Source: Symsagittifera roscoffensis (lineage: Eukaryota > Xenacoelomorpha > Acoela > Convolutidae). From it: a stretch of DNA of 64,000 bases. Where the stretch lies: assembly GCF_963678635.1 (NCBI RefSeq), contig NC_087066.1, forward strand, positions 53,708,312 through 53,772,311, in the 5' to 3' direction. The notes beneath the pieces are model-generated. The model ran no database searches and had not been told where the DNA came from. It was given only the letters and a program-made list of their open reading frames with translations. Below, piece after piece: positions 23,441 to 36,700 of the stretch; position 1 is the stretch's first letter; every line of letters begins with the position of its first letter. The position numbers were made by a program, and so were the translations under genes.

Positions 23441-23876
23441 CGATGAAGTCAAATAGCAAACCCAAACTTGACTGCGAACCCAAACGCGACCATCTCGTCA
23501 GGAAGTCATAGCTACAACAAGTAAATAACTGGATGAACAACTCAATAACCTACAATTACAAATGAAGGTTCTCACTGAAAAAAGAAAACAATCACCGAAT
23601 TACAAACCGATATTAAAACAATGAAACAAAATCTGGCAGCTTCCGAGTCCGAGCTGAGGTGGGAATTGTAGATCCAGGACGATTTGTCAACTCGCAAAAT
23701 GCAACAAAAGCAGAACTCGGCAACCGTATACGTGGTTTTACCGAAAGAAAAGAAAAAAATGATATTGAACGAGTGCTACAAGGTTAGGGAACATTTTACA
23801 GAATTTTTGCATTCCTTTAAGTTGACGACCGAAAGCTAACTAAGGCCACTTGGATTAGAAATTTCAATCACAATAA
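23441..23876 (+). pseudogene. ORF1-like fragment, left part, interrupted by LINE
   Basis: It matches 21285-21715 with scattered changes. It is cut at 23876 by the LINE and continues at 25794. Confidence 0.5.
23866..23876. repeat. Target site duplication of LINE, left
   Basis: AATCACAATAA is repeated at 25794-25804 directly after the poly(A) tail. The empty site is seen in unit 2 at about 21709 (ATCACAATAAGGG). Confidence 0.85.
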
Positions 23877-25793
23877 ATGGTGCCGAAGTTGCGGTCCATG
23901 CTGCTCGCTCCTTCTTCGAGTTAGCTTCAGACGATGACGTTTTCCTCAAGTTGGATTTCAGCAATGCTTTCAACACCATGCGTCGTGACAGTATTGCTTT
24001 TGCTTTCGAAGAGTTTTGCCCTGAGCTTTTGCCTTTTTTCAACATGTGCTACGAGCGGGAGAGTTTCCTTGTTTATGGTGACCACACTTTGCTATCGAGA
24101 GAAGGTTTCCAACAGGGGGACCCAATTGCGTCTTTTGGTTTCTGTCTCGGAGTGCATCGCTGTCTCACTGCAATTTCATCCAAGTTCAAGGTCGGTTACA
24201 TGGACGACATCAGCGCTGGAGACAAGTGGCAGATAGTTTTGCGTGACCTCGCCAAGTTCATTGACAGTGCCAAAGGTCTCGGGTTAAACCTCAATAACAC
24301 CAAATGTGAAATCACTGTCTTCACTCAAGACCAGCAAAAGAGCGATATGATTTTACGTGAATTCAGACGTGTCTGTCCTGGTATCAGCAGCGTGAGCACC
24401 GAAGACGCTGAACTGCTAGGAAGCCCTCTGGGCCATGCAGCTTTACAGCATGCATTGGAAGAGAAGAGAGAGAAAATCGAAAACCTCTGCAAGAATCTTC
24501 CGTTACTGCCTTCACACGTCGCGTTTTTCCTGCTCCGACATTGTTTTGCCATGCCTAAGCTCATGTATTTGTTCCGCACTGCTCCTACTTTTGTTTTTAT
24601 GAACTCTGTTGAAAAAATCACCTCTTATATCCGTGGAGCTGTTCAAACTGTCAGTAACATTCTGATTACCAACAGAGAATGGGATCAGCTCACATTGCCT
24701 ATCAAACTCGGTGGTCTAGGCTTACAGTCACCTTCGGACCTTACTTTGGCTGCCTATATTTCGTCTACACTCGCCACCAGTGAAGACGTCTTCAAAGTCA
24801 TTGCGTCTCAATACACCAGCAAGTCCTTCAAGAATGCCATTGAACTGTGGTCTGAAACTGTTTCTCCTGATATGCCACTGGAAGACAAGCATAAGTGGCA
24901 GAAAAGCTGGTACACTCCTATTGTTTCTCGTAGGCGGTCGTCTCTCCTAGCTAACACCACCTGTGACAGTGACAAAGTTCGTTTACAAGGATGCTCTGTT
25001 CCCGGTTCCGGAGACTGGCTTGCTGCTATTCCGTCTGATACGCTCGGTCTCCAGCTGACTGATGACGCTTTCAGAATTGCTACGGGACTTCGCCTTGGTG
25101 CCCCCCTTCTTTTTTCATGCAACTGTGCATGTGGCACTAAATGCGACAGCCAAGGCATTCATCCACTTATATGCCCGAAAATCAAAAGTCGTTTCATCAG
25201 GCATCAACTTGGTAATGAAGTCATCAGAGACGCGTTGAAATCAGCAGGAGTACACAGCAAACTCGAGCCGACCGGTATGCTGCGTGACGATGGTAAAAGA
25301 CCAGACGGTGCTACTTTAGTTCCATGGAAAAATGGCGCAGCTTTAGTCTGGGACTTTACCTGTGTAAACCGACAAGCACAGTCAAATCTATCAACAGGCC
25401 TCGAAGATGGTCCCACTGTTGCTAACCATGCTGAATTTCGTAAGCGCCAACACTATTCTGGTCTGCCACGCAACTGCATGTTCGAGCCCATCGCCGTGGA
25501 ACATCTTGGTGGCATCGGAAGCTCGACATACAAAACTCTATCCTCTATTTCCTATAGAATCAAGACGACCACTGGTGAGAAAAGGTCATTCACGTTCCTC
25601 AAACAAAGACTCGGCATTGCACTGCAACGCGGTAATGCTGCCTGCTTACTGGAAGCTTTAGAAGTTAACTCAACGGGCTATAAGCCAACTGCTTTTTAAC
25701 CTTTGCTGTTTTTACAACGATTGTTAAATGTTTTAGCCGTCAATGGAATAATTAGCATTTTTTTTACATGAAAAAAAAAAAAAAAAAAAAAAA
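23877..25793 (+). mobile_element. 5'-truncated LINE with poly(A) tail
   Basis: The insertion is 1.9 kb, starts inside the reverse transcriptase domain, ends in a run of about 24 A and is flanked by the 11-bp duplication AATCACAATAA. This is the classical product of target-primed reverse transcription that stopped early. Its base composition is clearly richer in G+C than the surroundings, and its frame is intact, so it is younger than the PLE array it sits in. Confidence 0.9.
23880..25699 (+). CDS. LINE ORF2 fragment: reverse transcriptase with C-terminal restriction-like endonuclease
   Basis: The frame is open from the truncation point to TAA at 25699; the first Met is at 23951. RT motifs in order: LDFSNAF (motif A Asp), FQQGDP (motif B, about residue 53 from that Met), YMDD (83-86), GLNLNNTKCE (motif D) and LLGSPL (motif E). 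The C-terminal third has C-x-C-G..C..H-x4-C zinc-binding spacing (about 390-410), then RH and RPDG near 449 and VWDFT near 466, which match the PD-(D/E)xK-type endonuclease module of R2/R4-class LINEs. The N-terminal part with any DNA-binding fingers is missing because of truncation. It cannot mobilise itself without its 5' end. Exact clade is not assigned. Confidence 0.85.
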
Positions 25794-26340
25794 AATCACA
25801 ATAAGGGATTCAAACATTGCTGTTCAGCAGCTTCTCGACACAGAGGAATTTTAACAAATATCTGAAAAGTTCAGGGAACTTCGAGTCTTCATCAGCCCCG
25901 AAAAACCATCACCCGATTAAAGTAAGATTCAGAAACCAAATGCTAGAAGTGCAGGAGATTATAAAGAGTTTTCAAAAAAATATATAACAAATTTTGAAAT
26001 CGAACACGATAACGACCAAGCTAACGCCGGTAAAGATGTCAGTACGAAATGACTACAACCGATGAAAATGTTGACCTTCAACACCAGAAGTATCCTGGAC
26101 ATAAACAGAAGATTGAAAATATCAAATGCAATTTCAGAACACAGTATTGTCTGTCTTTGAGAATATCTGGCGCAGTGAAGATGTAACAGAGTCGTTTTTC
26201 CTAGAAAACTATCAAGTTAAGCGAATCAGAAAACAGAAGAACAAAGCACGACGGTGTACTCAATGCCATCAAAATAAAATCAAGCAGGATATACATTTCA
26301 TTCAAAAATTCAAGTCTGATCATCTTAATCATTCCAATTA
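25794..26340 (+). pseudogene. ORF1-like fragment, right part, after LINE
   Basis: This continues the sequence interrupted at 23876 and matches 21709-22140 up to about 26225. It then ends in a unique Lys-rich tail (NKARRCTQCHQNKIKQD). No complete frame. Confidence 0.45.
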
Positions 26341-26430
26341 AATCCTCAAACTAAAAATGGTTGAGCTGTTTTTATAAACTTTTGTCTGTGAAATTTCGCC
26401 GATGAGTATTTAATGTTGCCCAGTATTTTA

Positions 26431-27540
26431 TCTATTATATAAGCAAATGCGGGCTTCAGTATCTTGCGGTGTTTAAAATTTTTAAATGTTTAAATTTTGC
26501 ATGTTTAACAAAAGAATTTTTTCACATTATAGCTATATTCTATATTGCAATGGTTAAGATTTTTTTTCGATTTTCTAGTATTTATTTCAACAAGTTTGAA
26601 ATTAGCAACCCAATAGGGGATGATGTCAGGGTTTCCCCAGGTTTTGCAATTTTGGCCTCCAATTATGAATAACCAAATTCTTTTAATTTACGAGATACGA
26701 CAGTTTTCGAGATTTTTCAAAATAATCTAGAATCCTTAAATTCAAAAAATTTCAAAATTTTTGAAATTCTCAACAGGGTACGCTCTGGGGTTGCATCCTG
26801 CCTCCAAATCGCAACTCTTAAATCCTTGTAGTTTTTGAGATATGAAGTTTTTTTTATGATTTTGAAGATCTCTTTCCCGTCGTTGGGTTCTGTGAGGGTA
26901 CCCTCAGGGGTTGCGAATTTTACCTCTGAATATGACTCCTCAAATCCTTGTTGTTTTCGAGATATGGCGTTTTTCAAAAGTTTTAAAAGAATTTAGACAT
27001 AAAGAATTTCACGAAATTTGAAGTTATTATATCTATAGTGAGGCTCTGTTAGGTTACTCCCAGGAGTTGCGAATTTACCTCCAACACGACTGCTCAAATT
27101 TTTTTAGTTTTCGAGATATGACTTTTTTGTGATTTTTTTTTCAAAAAATCATAGAAAACTTAAATTTAGTTTTTTTCTTCAAAATTTGAAATTCCCAAAA
27201 TCTTTAGTTCAGGGCTGTCAGAGTAGTCTCAGGGGTTGCAAATCTTACCTCCAAATATGAATGTTCTGTTCTTTGTAGTTTCCCAGACATGGAGTTCAAA
27301 TGCGACTGCTCAATTGCTTTTAGTTTCCGAGATGTGACGTTACTTAATTAATTTTAAAATTTTTGAAGAACTGCATAGAATTTTATGGTTTTTCAAAATT
27401 GGAACTTGAAAACTTAAACAAAAAAGTGGGCACAGTCAGAGTATACTCCAAACACTCAAAAGGTAGATCTTATTTCCAATGTATGCGGTTTTTTATGAGT
27501 TGTTAAAAATTCGAAGCACCAGATGTGCGTTACACGCTAG
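26431..27540 (+). mobile_element. Non-autonomous Helitron, family A, copy 1
   Basis: It begins TCTATTATATAAGC followed by AAATGCGGGCTTC and ends with a short hairpin GCACC-AGA-TGTGC, then GTTACACG and CTAG. The terminal TC and CTAG plus the subterminal hairpin are the Helitron signature. The left neighbour is A and the right neighbour is T, as expected for insertion between A and T. The interior is a degraded tandem array of about 165-bp units sharing CTCCAAATATGACTGCTCAA and TTCGAGATATGACG. It encodes no Rep/helicase. Confidence 0.75.
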
Positions 27541-27691
27541 TTACATGTGCGTTACACGCTGTAAGACAATGTTCAGATTTCGAGAGAAGAGTTGTTTTTC
27601 ACAATTTTTTTATGTTTAATCTTATCACTACTTGGTTGTTCATAATCTATATTGATAATTTAAGGGTTGAAATGTAAAGGTTGAAGCATCG

Positions 27692-27739
27692 ATGGCGTCA
27701 TTTGACGATGATCGAGCGGAAATATTGTCCAATGAAAAG
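27692..27739 (+). CDS. SVIL: Supervillin exon 1 (start codon)
   Basis: Encodes residues 1-16 (MASFDDDRAEILSNEK) and ends in phase 0 at AAG|GTAAAC. An in-frame TGA at 27668 shows that coding does not extend upstream in this exon. Its assignment rests on phase match to exon 2, because the N-terminus is not conserved. Confidence 0.6.
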
Positions 27740-30700
27740 GTAAACTGGTTTTCAAATTGCTCTATCGATAGCTTGCACCAGAAATTGATCATCAAATTGC
27801 CTTTCGACTAAAGTCGATTGCTATCGCTCAAAAAAATTTCTTACGTACTTAAATGTTTTTCAGCGGGTAGATTTACTCAGCTATTGTATAGTAACAGTCC
27901 TGCTTCGTCCAATATAGGTCTGTAGTTTTTTTTGTGAAGTCATTCAAACGTTTTTCGGCTTCATGGTTTTTCTGCATCCTTTTTCGGGTCTTTTGTACAA
28001 ATTTTTTTTTCAATGCTACTTCGTAAAGTTTTAAAGTTTTTTTTAATTGTTTTGAATTGACGTGGTTCAAGCTTGTTATTTGAAAATAATAGTATTTTGG
28101 CTGTTGCTATATTTTTGTCATCTATTGATTATCTTTTCTCCAAAATCCATTACATTTGTAAGGGCGTTACTCCAAGCTTATAGCCGATATTTAAAACAGG
28201 CCCCATTCCGTAAGGTTTTTAAATCTATTTTGTTTCTAGGACTCGCATGGACTTAAAAAGGGGAGTCTTGCAAGTCGTTTGAAGCTTCTGAATGAGTCAA
28301 GACAATCATGGCAGGAACGAGTGCGAACAGATGACAAAGACGAAGCGGCAAATCTAACCACTGCTGTGAAAACAGTTCGTCTGAAAGAACGGTATAGTAG
28401 ATTTAGATTCATTGGATCTTGAAAGCAATTCATTTTCTTGCAAGAGGCGAATCGTTAAGATCCAAAGCTTGTACATGCTTTACCGTTGAATAATTTTTAA
28501 GGGTGGTGAAATTCATATGGGCTAGTGAAATTCATATGGGCTAGTTAAAAAGATCCGATCTGTTTATTGGAAGGATATGATATCCTATTTTATAAAGATT
28601 TTCGCAGTTTAATAAAACAGGTCTCATAATTTTTGCACTTTCTTGAAATCTTACTTTGAATTAAAGGCTATTAAAACATCAATTATTATTAAGTGAACCT
28701 CAAGTGCTCTCGAGGTGTATATATCAGGCTAAAAAGCAATTTATATTTATCAATTCATTGCAATTTTATTTTATATGGTATAGTTGTGAGCATTTAGTTT
28801 GCTCGATTGATTTTTACAGTACGATTTTAAGAAAGTTTTTCTAGCTGAATTAATGTGATTTTGTTCAACATGAGTTCTGAACAAGATTATCAAAACTTTA
28901 TAGGTCAGTTAATCAAACAGTCTGATGGGTTTAGCGAATATAGCTTGAAAGGCTGAAACTGTAGTAGATTTAATCATCGATTTTTAGGGCCAAAAGCGTG
29001 TTTATGGAGAGAGATGTTGAGAAAGCAGCAACTGTTGGAGGTCGCAGGACTTCCAAGCTCGTCAGAAGAGGATCTTCATATTCGAAGAAAGAAAGGGAAC
29101 GAAAATGTAAACTTAACTTGTGATTGCTTAAGATGACAGGCAATTTTTTTTCTTATCCCCACCCGTTAAATACGCTTGCGATTATATATCTTTGACTGTT
29201 TTAGTTTAGAAAAAATTGCGTCATAGTGCAAAACATGATTTTCTTATCATCAGATCTGTTTTTACACTTGCGTTTAGCAAGAGTTATCAAATTGGAATAT
29301 ATTTTTTTTCGGGTTGATAGCTTGCTTCAAAAAATCAGTTAAAGCATTTGACAGCTTGGCTATAAAAATGATAAATGTCCTAGATTCTCCGCTCGGGCAC
29401 AGTTGATACAAAAGTAAAAACTACGCCTGAAACAGGAAGGTTTGAATCTGACCAGGGCCAGTTTTATTTTAAATTGGAAGTATTGGTTCAAAAAATAATC
29501 GTCGACCTTTTTTTGGTCTGCTTGTTTTGTCGGCTTAGTTGCCCCATCAATGATTTTTTTTCGTGGTATAAGCTATCTTCATTATGATTGAAAGTGTTTT
29601 TCAATTGCTGTAATATGTAAATTTACTGAATCTATGTAAATTTACTGACTTTTTTGTAATTGATTTTTTTGTACTTGTCTGTCTATTTTAAATCTAAATG
29701 CGGGCTTCAATATCTCGCCATACTTGAGCCTTGATATTTAACGAAAGAATTTTTTCACGTTTAAGCTAAATCGCATATTGCAATGCTGAAGTTTTGTTTG
29801 ATTTCAGTGATTATTTCACCAAGTTTGAATTTCGTATTCCAATTGATGGATGCGATCACGGTTCTTCTGGGGTTGCAAACTTGGGCTCAAGTATAAAAAC
29901 CCAAGTTTTTTAAGTTGTCGAGATAAGACGATTTTGTGATTTTTAAAATATAATTTCACAACATGAAATTCTCAACCCTGTAGTTGGGTGCTCTCGGGGT
30001 TTCACAGAGGTTGCAAAGCCAGCCTCAAAATGTAACTGCTCAAGTGGTTTTTGTTTCCTTCCCAGATATGGCGTTTCTTTATTTCATAAATTCAAAATAT
30101 CAATGCTGTAATTGGGTGCTATCTTTATTTCATAGTTTGAAAATATCAACGCTGTAATTGGGTGTTATCAGGGATTTAGCATAGGTTGCAGATCTTGTTT
30201 TCAAATTTGACTGCTCAAAATCATCCTAGATTCCGATATGTGCCGTTTTTTATGATTTGTAAAAAAAAATTCGAAGCACCGGAGGTGCGTTACACGCTAG
30301 TTTGATTAAAAGCTTTCTTGCCTGAATTGTTTCGTCTTCTGTTTTTATCAATTTAGTGACCTAATTTTCCGTCTTATGAAGTAAATTAAAGAGTTTCCGC
30401 CATTTGTGTCGTTTTGAAGGTTAAATTTTTGAAAAGTTATTTTGACAACAATTTTTCTTTCGGTCAACGAGAGCTCATCCAATTTTTATCGGCCAAGTTG
30501 TTGCTCGATAAATGTTTCTATAGACTTATTGAAAGGTGGAGATTGTCTTTCTGGCTAGTTTTTTTTCAATTAGAACTGCATAGGTTTATATCTGTTGTCT
30601 GGAATGAGGTTCTATTTGAGAAAAGCACGTCCATAAACACAATCGTAGGGGTAAACATGTATCGAGCGGCAACTAAGCCAACAAAATTTAAAAGCTTTCA

Positions 30701-33700
30701 ACAAGATAATATCATTGTTGTGTTTGTATTGATGAAATTTTAGACACCTGTGTTTGTGGAAAATGGGCGAGTTAAAAATTGTTTTCTCGCGGTTCAAATT
30801 TTCTTCAGTTCCCAGTTTATTCCTCAAATAGTACACAAATTTTGCTCTCGAATAACAGAAGTGTAAGTGGCGCCAAAAAATCTTTAACCTAAATTTTGTT
30901 GGTTTTATCAAGAAATTGAGAGACGGTTTAATAATGTTTTCTGTGATATATTGTTTTCTGTGAAGCTAATTACTTTTTTCCATACGGTTCCACACTCAAT
31001 GTCCTGTCAAGACTTTTGGGGTACTCTGAATTGCACAAACCTAGGCAGGGGCGGATTTAGGGGGGGGGGGGACGCCCCACCCCGGGATTCGACCCCATGC
31101 CGACCCAAAGGGTCCCCCCTTTGTCCTATTTTGAGATTTCCCTTTTTGGCTGACTGACCCTAGAACTATACTAATTTTGAGGGGGGAGCGCGCGCTAAAA
31201 AAACGCGATTTTTTGGTCAAAATTTTTGAAAAATTGCCTAAAAACACTTTTTTTTGGCAATTTTTCAAAAATTTGGCTGCGGCGCACAAAATTTGGTCAA
31301 AATGGGGTCTTCATAGTGATTTGGAAGAGCTCACAAAATCAATTTAGTCGATCTAAAAAAAGTTCGACAAAATTTTCGAAAATGTTTTGAAAATCCCACC
31401 CCCCCCCCCCCCTCGAGAAAATCCTAGATCGCCCCTGAACCTAGGTAACACTTTTTTGGAAGAACAAAAGAATTTTTGAGGTCTACCAAAACAGTACAAG
31501 ATCCCATTTTATCAAAATTATCAATTATCAGCGCCGCCATTTTGGGCATTTATGGAAGGTTTTGACCAGCCCCGCAACGAGCTACACCTGATAACCTTTC
31601 GAAGCTTTATTTTTCTTGAGTCAGAAAGTAAAGGTACTCAGAATTAGGTAGAGTGCATTCTATTTTGTGTTCATGTTTAGTCAGGGCGCAACTGTCGACA
31701 GTGCCTATCAAGTTAGACGACACCAGTGCCATCAAAGTTCCAGAACTCCCTTGGACCAAGGGTGCAGACTCTTCAGGTCCAACTCTGAAACAGATCATGA
31801 AACAGTCTATTCAATCAAGAGAGGGCGAGTCGGATTCATCTCAGACTCAGACGAATGTAGTGACGAACGAGGTCGAAGTATTTGACCCCAGTTTGGGGTT
31901 GAACTCTTTTTACGAGTCAGCAGTAACCAGTATCAATGACAATCCGAAAAGCAGTGAAGTTGACATCGACAATCTCAATCGAGGTGGCAGTGTAGATGAT
32001 GATGGTGCTAATTTGTGCTCACTTCCTCATTCCAAAGAGGTGCCATTTGAACAAGATGAACTAGGCGTGGACGCCGAGTTGCCGTGAGTAATTTGAAGAA
32101 AGATAATTTCAGGAAAATCACAAACTTTTCAAAATATTTCCTGTTCCTGCTGGGGCCAATATTTCACTCTAGTCCAGCTCAGAGTATTTATCTGACCCAT
32201 AAATCTCATCGTTTTTCCAAGCACGTAAAAAAGCAATGTTGACGTCAATAAAAACAGTGTTACAAACTTTGAATAAAGGCTAATGATTTTTAGAAAGCCT
32301 TTGCCTCCAATAGGCGCTCGAGTAGCCAGGCCTGCACGTCCAAAAAAGAAACCGCCAACGAAGGCTGCCTTAAACAATCCAGCGGCTCGCTTGAGCTATG
32401 TCGAAACAGCTACTTCGCTTGAGGCTACTGCGAACAAACAGAATACACCAAGTGCTATTCACGTGGAGGGTCTCAACCCGGCTCAGAGACGAAGTATTCT
32501 CACGGAAGCTGCCGTGAAAGGGTTGGAGGCGAAGGAGAATTTCGGGTCGATCAAGTTGACGAAAATGGAAACGAACAAAGTGAAACATGAAAATCGCTCT
32601 TTGAATCCGTATAACAATGCTCCTATGTTGATGATGGTGAAGGGAAGATATCATGTGCAGGTATTGGAATCTTCAATGTTTTTAGTTTGCCATTTTGTTT
32701 ATGATTACAACTTGAAATAGTGGTTATATCTCACCAATTTTGGCTGTATTGTTGCCAGTTTTTGAAATTTTGCCTTTGGGTATCCTTTTTCTCAAAGATT
32801 ATTATGGATACCTAGTTGGACAAATCGTGTTTGCTATTTGCAAAGAGATGCTCTATGTGCGTTTTGTAACTGCTACTAAAAATATGACGTTTTTACAATA
32901 GCGAGAGCAAGTGTTTTGCAATCGGGTTCTAGACTTTTTCACAGTGAATAATTTAGTGCTCTGGACTCATTCATTACCTTAGGCCTGGCGCTGGTTGAAA
33001 TCCCAACAGTCCTCTTGACCAACAGAAATATTTGGAGCATGTTTATGTTTTAAAAACCCGTCCAATTCGAAGTTTTATTTTCTTGGCTGTACAGTTGCCG
33101 TATTAACCGTACAATCTCCACCCCTAAGTGATATGCCGTAGAAGGCCCTCCCCAAGCATGTAATAATTCTGTATAAAATATGCATACAAACGAACTGGCT
33201 TATACATTTTTCATGTGAGATTGCATTTGTATGCTGTTAATTACTCAAATTAATGTTCCATTTCAATTTTTTTTAGTAGTATGGTTAATTTTTGAACGAA
33301 TCTAGGCTATACGATTTTGTATGATTTTTTTTACATTTGAAAGGTTTTTCGGGTTCGGCTTAGAAGCTGCATGTTGCGTCATTTGTTTGGCAAAATCTTT
33401 TCACGCTGGGTATGACTTCCAGTTTGGTGACCAATTTTTTGCAGACCATTGACAGATGTTAAAAGACGCTCAGTGTAAGCCAAGCTTCCTTAATGAAAAG
33501 AAATCTCGTATTATGTTAAGAAAATTATCAACCTCAAAAACAGAACAGTCTAAAGTAGCGGCAAAACGGATTTAAGTGCCTAAGAGCACTCGTGTGGAAT
33601 GTAAGCGTAGAGGAGGAAGCGGTCGCTACTTGAAAATGACGCGGTTGAAGTTAGTGTTCTGACATGCCTATTGTTTTTGAGTCTGCTGAAAGATTGGTCT

Positions 33701-36700
33701 GCTAAAAACCATTCTGCTAAAATACCTGACACCTTCTATGCTCAGGGGTATCCTTTTTTTGCACATTTTGTCGGTTTAGTTTCCGCTTTTTGATTGTTTT
33801 CATAAAGCTAGGTTAACGCCACCAAATGTCTTAATTGATATTTTAAAATCAGTCATCTATGCAAATTGTAATATAAAACTTTTCCGCAACTAGCGCTATG
33901 CATGCAGGAATAACTTAAGTTGATAGTATTTTGGATTTTTCTTGGTAGGTACGTCTGGTGGCGCCAACCGTGCGTTCCATGAATGAGTCAGACTGCTTCG
34001 TGGTTGTAACCAAGACAGACGTGATGGTATGGAAAGGTCACGTGAGTAACATTGTGGAACAGAATAAAGCGATGGAGTTGGGAAAGTTGATTTGTGACAG
34101 GAAACAACTGGGCTGTGAGGCTGATACTTTTGAAGTGATTGAGAGTGGAAAAAATTTGTGTGACGAAAAGGCGCTGAAGAAGAAGTTCCTGAGGATTTTA
34201 GCTTCTGCAAATGACAATCAATTGTAAGTTCTATAGTGATGTGCTTTTGTGTTTGCCACTGTGGCTCTTATTACTTATTTTTTCTTTTTTTTTAAATATT
34301 TCTCACCAAAAATTTTTGTTGCCTATGATCAGGCGCGGAAAATTAGTATAGATTGTCTTTAGAAAAATTTAAAGGTCAGTCAGCCAAAAATGGACATCTC
34401 AAAGTAGTACAAAGGGATGACCCTTTGGGTCGGCAGGGGGTCGAATCCTCCCATTTAAATACGCTACTGCCTATGATGATGAGGTATCATTGCACCGTGA
34501 AAAATCAGTTGCGAATAACTCACACTGGAACAAGATTTTGGTGAAACTTAAAGTTTGCTAAGAAATGCAAACCTGTTTTAACACACAGGGGCGGACCTAG
34601 GATTTTCTCAAGGGGGGGGCGGATTTTAACAAAAAAAAAGAGAAAAAATTAGCCGACCTTTTTTCGGTCGACCAAATTAACTTTCCGAGCACTCCCAAAT
34701 AATCAGAAAGACCCCATTTTGACGAAACTTTCTGCACCGCAGTCGAATTTTTGAAACAGACAAAAACAGGTGTTCTGAGGCTTTTTTGGAAAATATTGCC
34801 TACAAAATTGTGTTTTTTTTTTGGCGCGCGCTTCTCCCTCAAAATTGGTATATTTTCGGGTCAGTCAGCCAAAAATGGATATCTCAAAGTAGTACAAAGG
34901 GATGACGCTTTGGGTCGGCAGGGGGTCGAATCCTCCCATTTAAATACGCTACTGCCTATGATGATGAGGTATCATTGCACCGTGAAAAATCAGTTGCGAA
35001 TAACTCACGCTAAAGTTTTAATTTCAGCAAAAGTTTCAATTTTCAAGGCTTATTTTCAACTTTTTTTTTCTTATTTCACTTTAAAGAGCTGCTTCGCCTC
35101 TGTGTTTCAAATTGGGTTAATTTCATCAAAAATGTCAATCATGAATTGTTTTAGGAAGTCAAAGAGATTTAAGGGCATCTATTTTTTCTACTTGCGTTCA
35201 TTAGCTCTTTTTCCAACTGTCTGTTGGCTATGTTTGAGGAGGTGTCAATGAACGAATTGAAGACACTTATTTAGGTTGTGTGGCTTTTCAAGTTTTTGAG
35301 GTTTAATTAGTTTTCAAGTTTCGTTCAAATTCAGGGAAATTTACGCTCTCCAATTACCAATGCTGAAATGGCGCATAAATACGTTAAAAATTGATAAGTG
35401 TAAAAACTGGATTTTAACTAATAGGCTTTCCAGCATAAACAAATTTACTTGTTGACTCAGCTTTCTAATTAACCTTGCATTAAACAAGGGTGTTGGATGA
35501 GCCAGGCAAGTTTCCCGTGCGTGTAATTTTTTGAGGGGTAGTTTAATATTTTTCGGCAGTTTTTAAGTTTTTTTTATATATTTTTTTTGGCTTAATGGGC
35601 GTTTGCTCAAAAACTTGAAATGCTTTGTTTCCAATTTTATAGCAAATTTTTGTTTGCTCAAAAATTTGTAATGCTTTGTTTCAAATTTTTGAGCAAATTT
35701 TCAAACTTTTGTTTCAAATATTTGCCTTAATTTGGCTTTAGTAATGCTGTGTTTATTCTTCTTATTTGTCCTGGTTGTTTAAAATGGTTGTTATTCAAGA
35801 CAAAGATATATAAGTTTTGGTAGATCTAGTTTTTCTCGACGTTTTCAAAACTTTTTTCCGACTTAGCTGCTTTCGTCTCATCATATTTGTGGTATGCTCT
35901 ATTTGTGGTGTATCGGAAATCAAGTGGTGCGCAAAGCTCTGCTCCGCCTCCGTGTGAATCCCCCTCTCCGCAAAAATCTTTGATCCTGAAATATTTGATC
36001 ATGTGCTCCCCTCCGCAAAATCTTGATCATGTTCCCCTCCGCAAAAATCTTTTTTCAATAGGTTTCCTGCAGATCATGAAAGATTCCTGCAGCTGCGATT
36101 AGCAAGCGTTATCAAATCGGAATCTAGATTTTTTTGTTTCGGGTTAGCAACTAGTTCAACAAAATTAGTTAATTCAAATGCTGCTTAATTTCATGAAATT
36201 TCAAACAAAACTAATTTATCTAGTAGTGAATAGGTGGGAGTATTTTGGTCATTAATTATTTTTTCTTAAAAAATTGTTTTTTTTTGGATTTGTGGTTCTC
36301 GGCCTAGTTTCCGTCGGCTGTCTTTCCATTTTTTAAACGGCATTTTTTTCCTCTGTTACTATTCTTCATCGGCCTGCTTTGTGAAGCATGGATTTTATTT
36401 TTACTCTAATTTTTTTAAATCTATTATATATTTAAATGCGGGCTTCACTATCTCGCCATGTTTAAGCTTTTTCAACGTATTATTTTTGCATGTTTAAGCT
36501 TTATCGTATATTGCAATGGTTAAGAATTTTTTTTCGATTTTCCAATTTGATTTTAGTGGTTATTTTACCGAGTTTAAATTAAGCAGCCCAATATCGAATT
36601 AGGGGTTGCAAATTTGGCCTCCAATTTTGAGTGCCCGAATCATTTTAGTTAACGAGATAAGACGATTTTTGAGATTTTTTCAAAAATTTTCAGAAATTTC

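Larger units (their letters stand above)
22147..26225. repeat. Partial unit 3, interrupted by a LINE
   Basis: From 22147 the sequence repeats unit 2 from the GIY-YIG domain onward (19863-22140). It lacks the accessory ORF and the RT. The repeat continues to about 23876, is split by a LINE (23877-25793), resumes at 25794 and ends near 26225. Units 2 and 3 share small insertions absent from unit 1. Confidence 0.85.

Noticed and set aside
30414-30911. Overlapping plus and minus frames in intron 3
   Set aside because: Composition is AT-driven, with no motif, splice context or homology.
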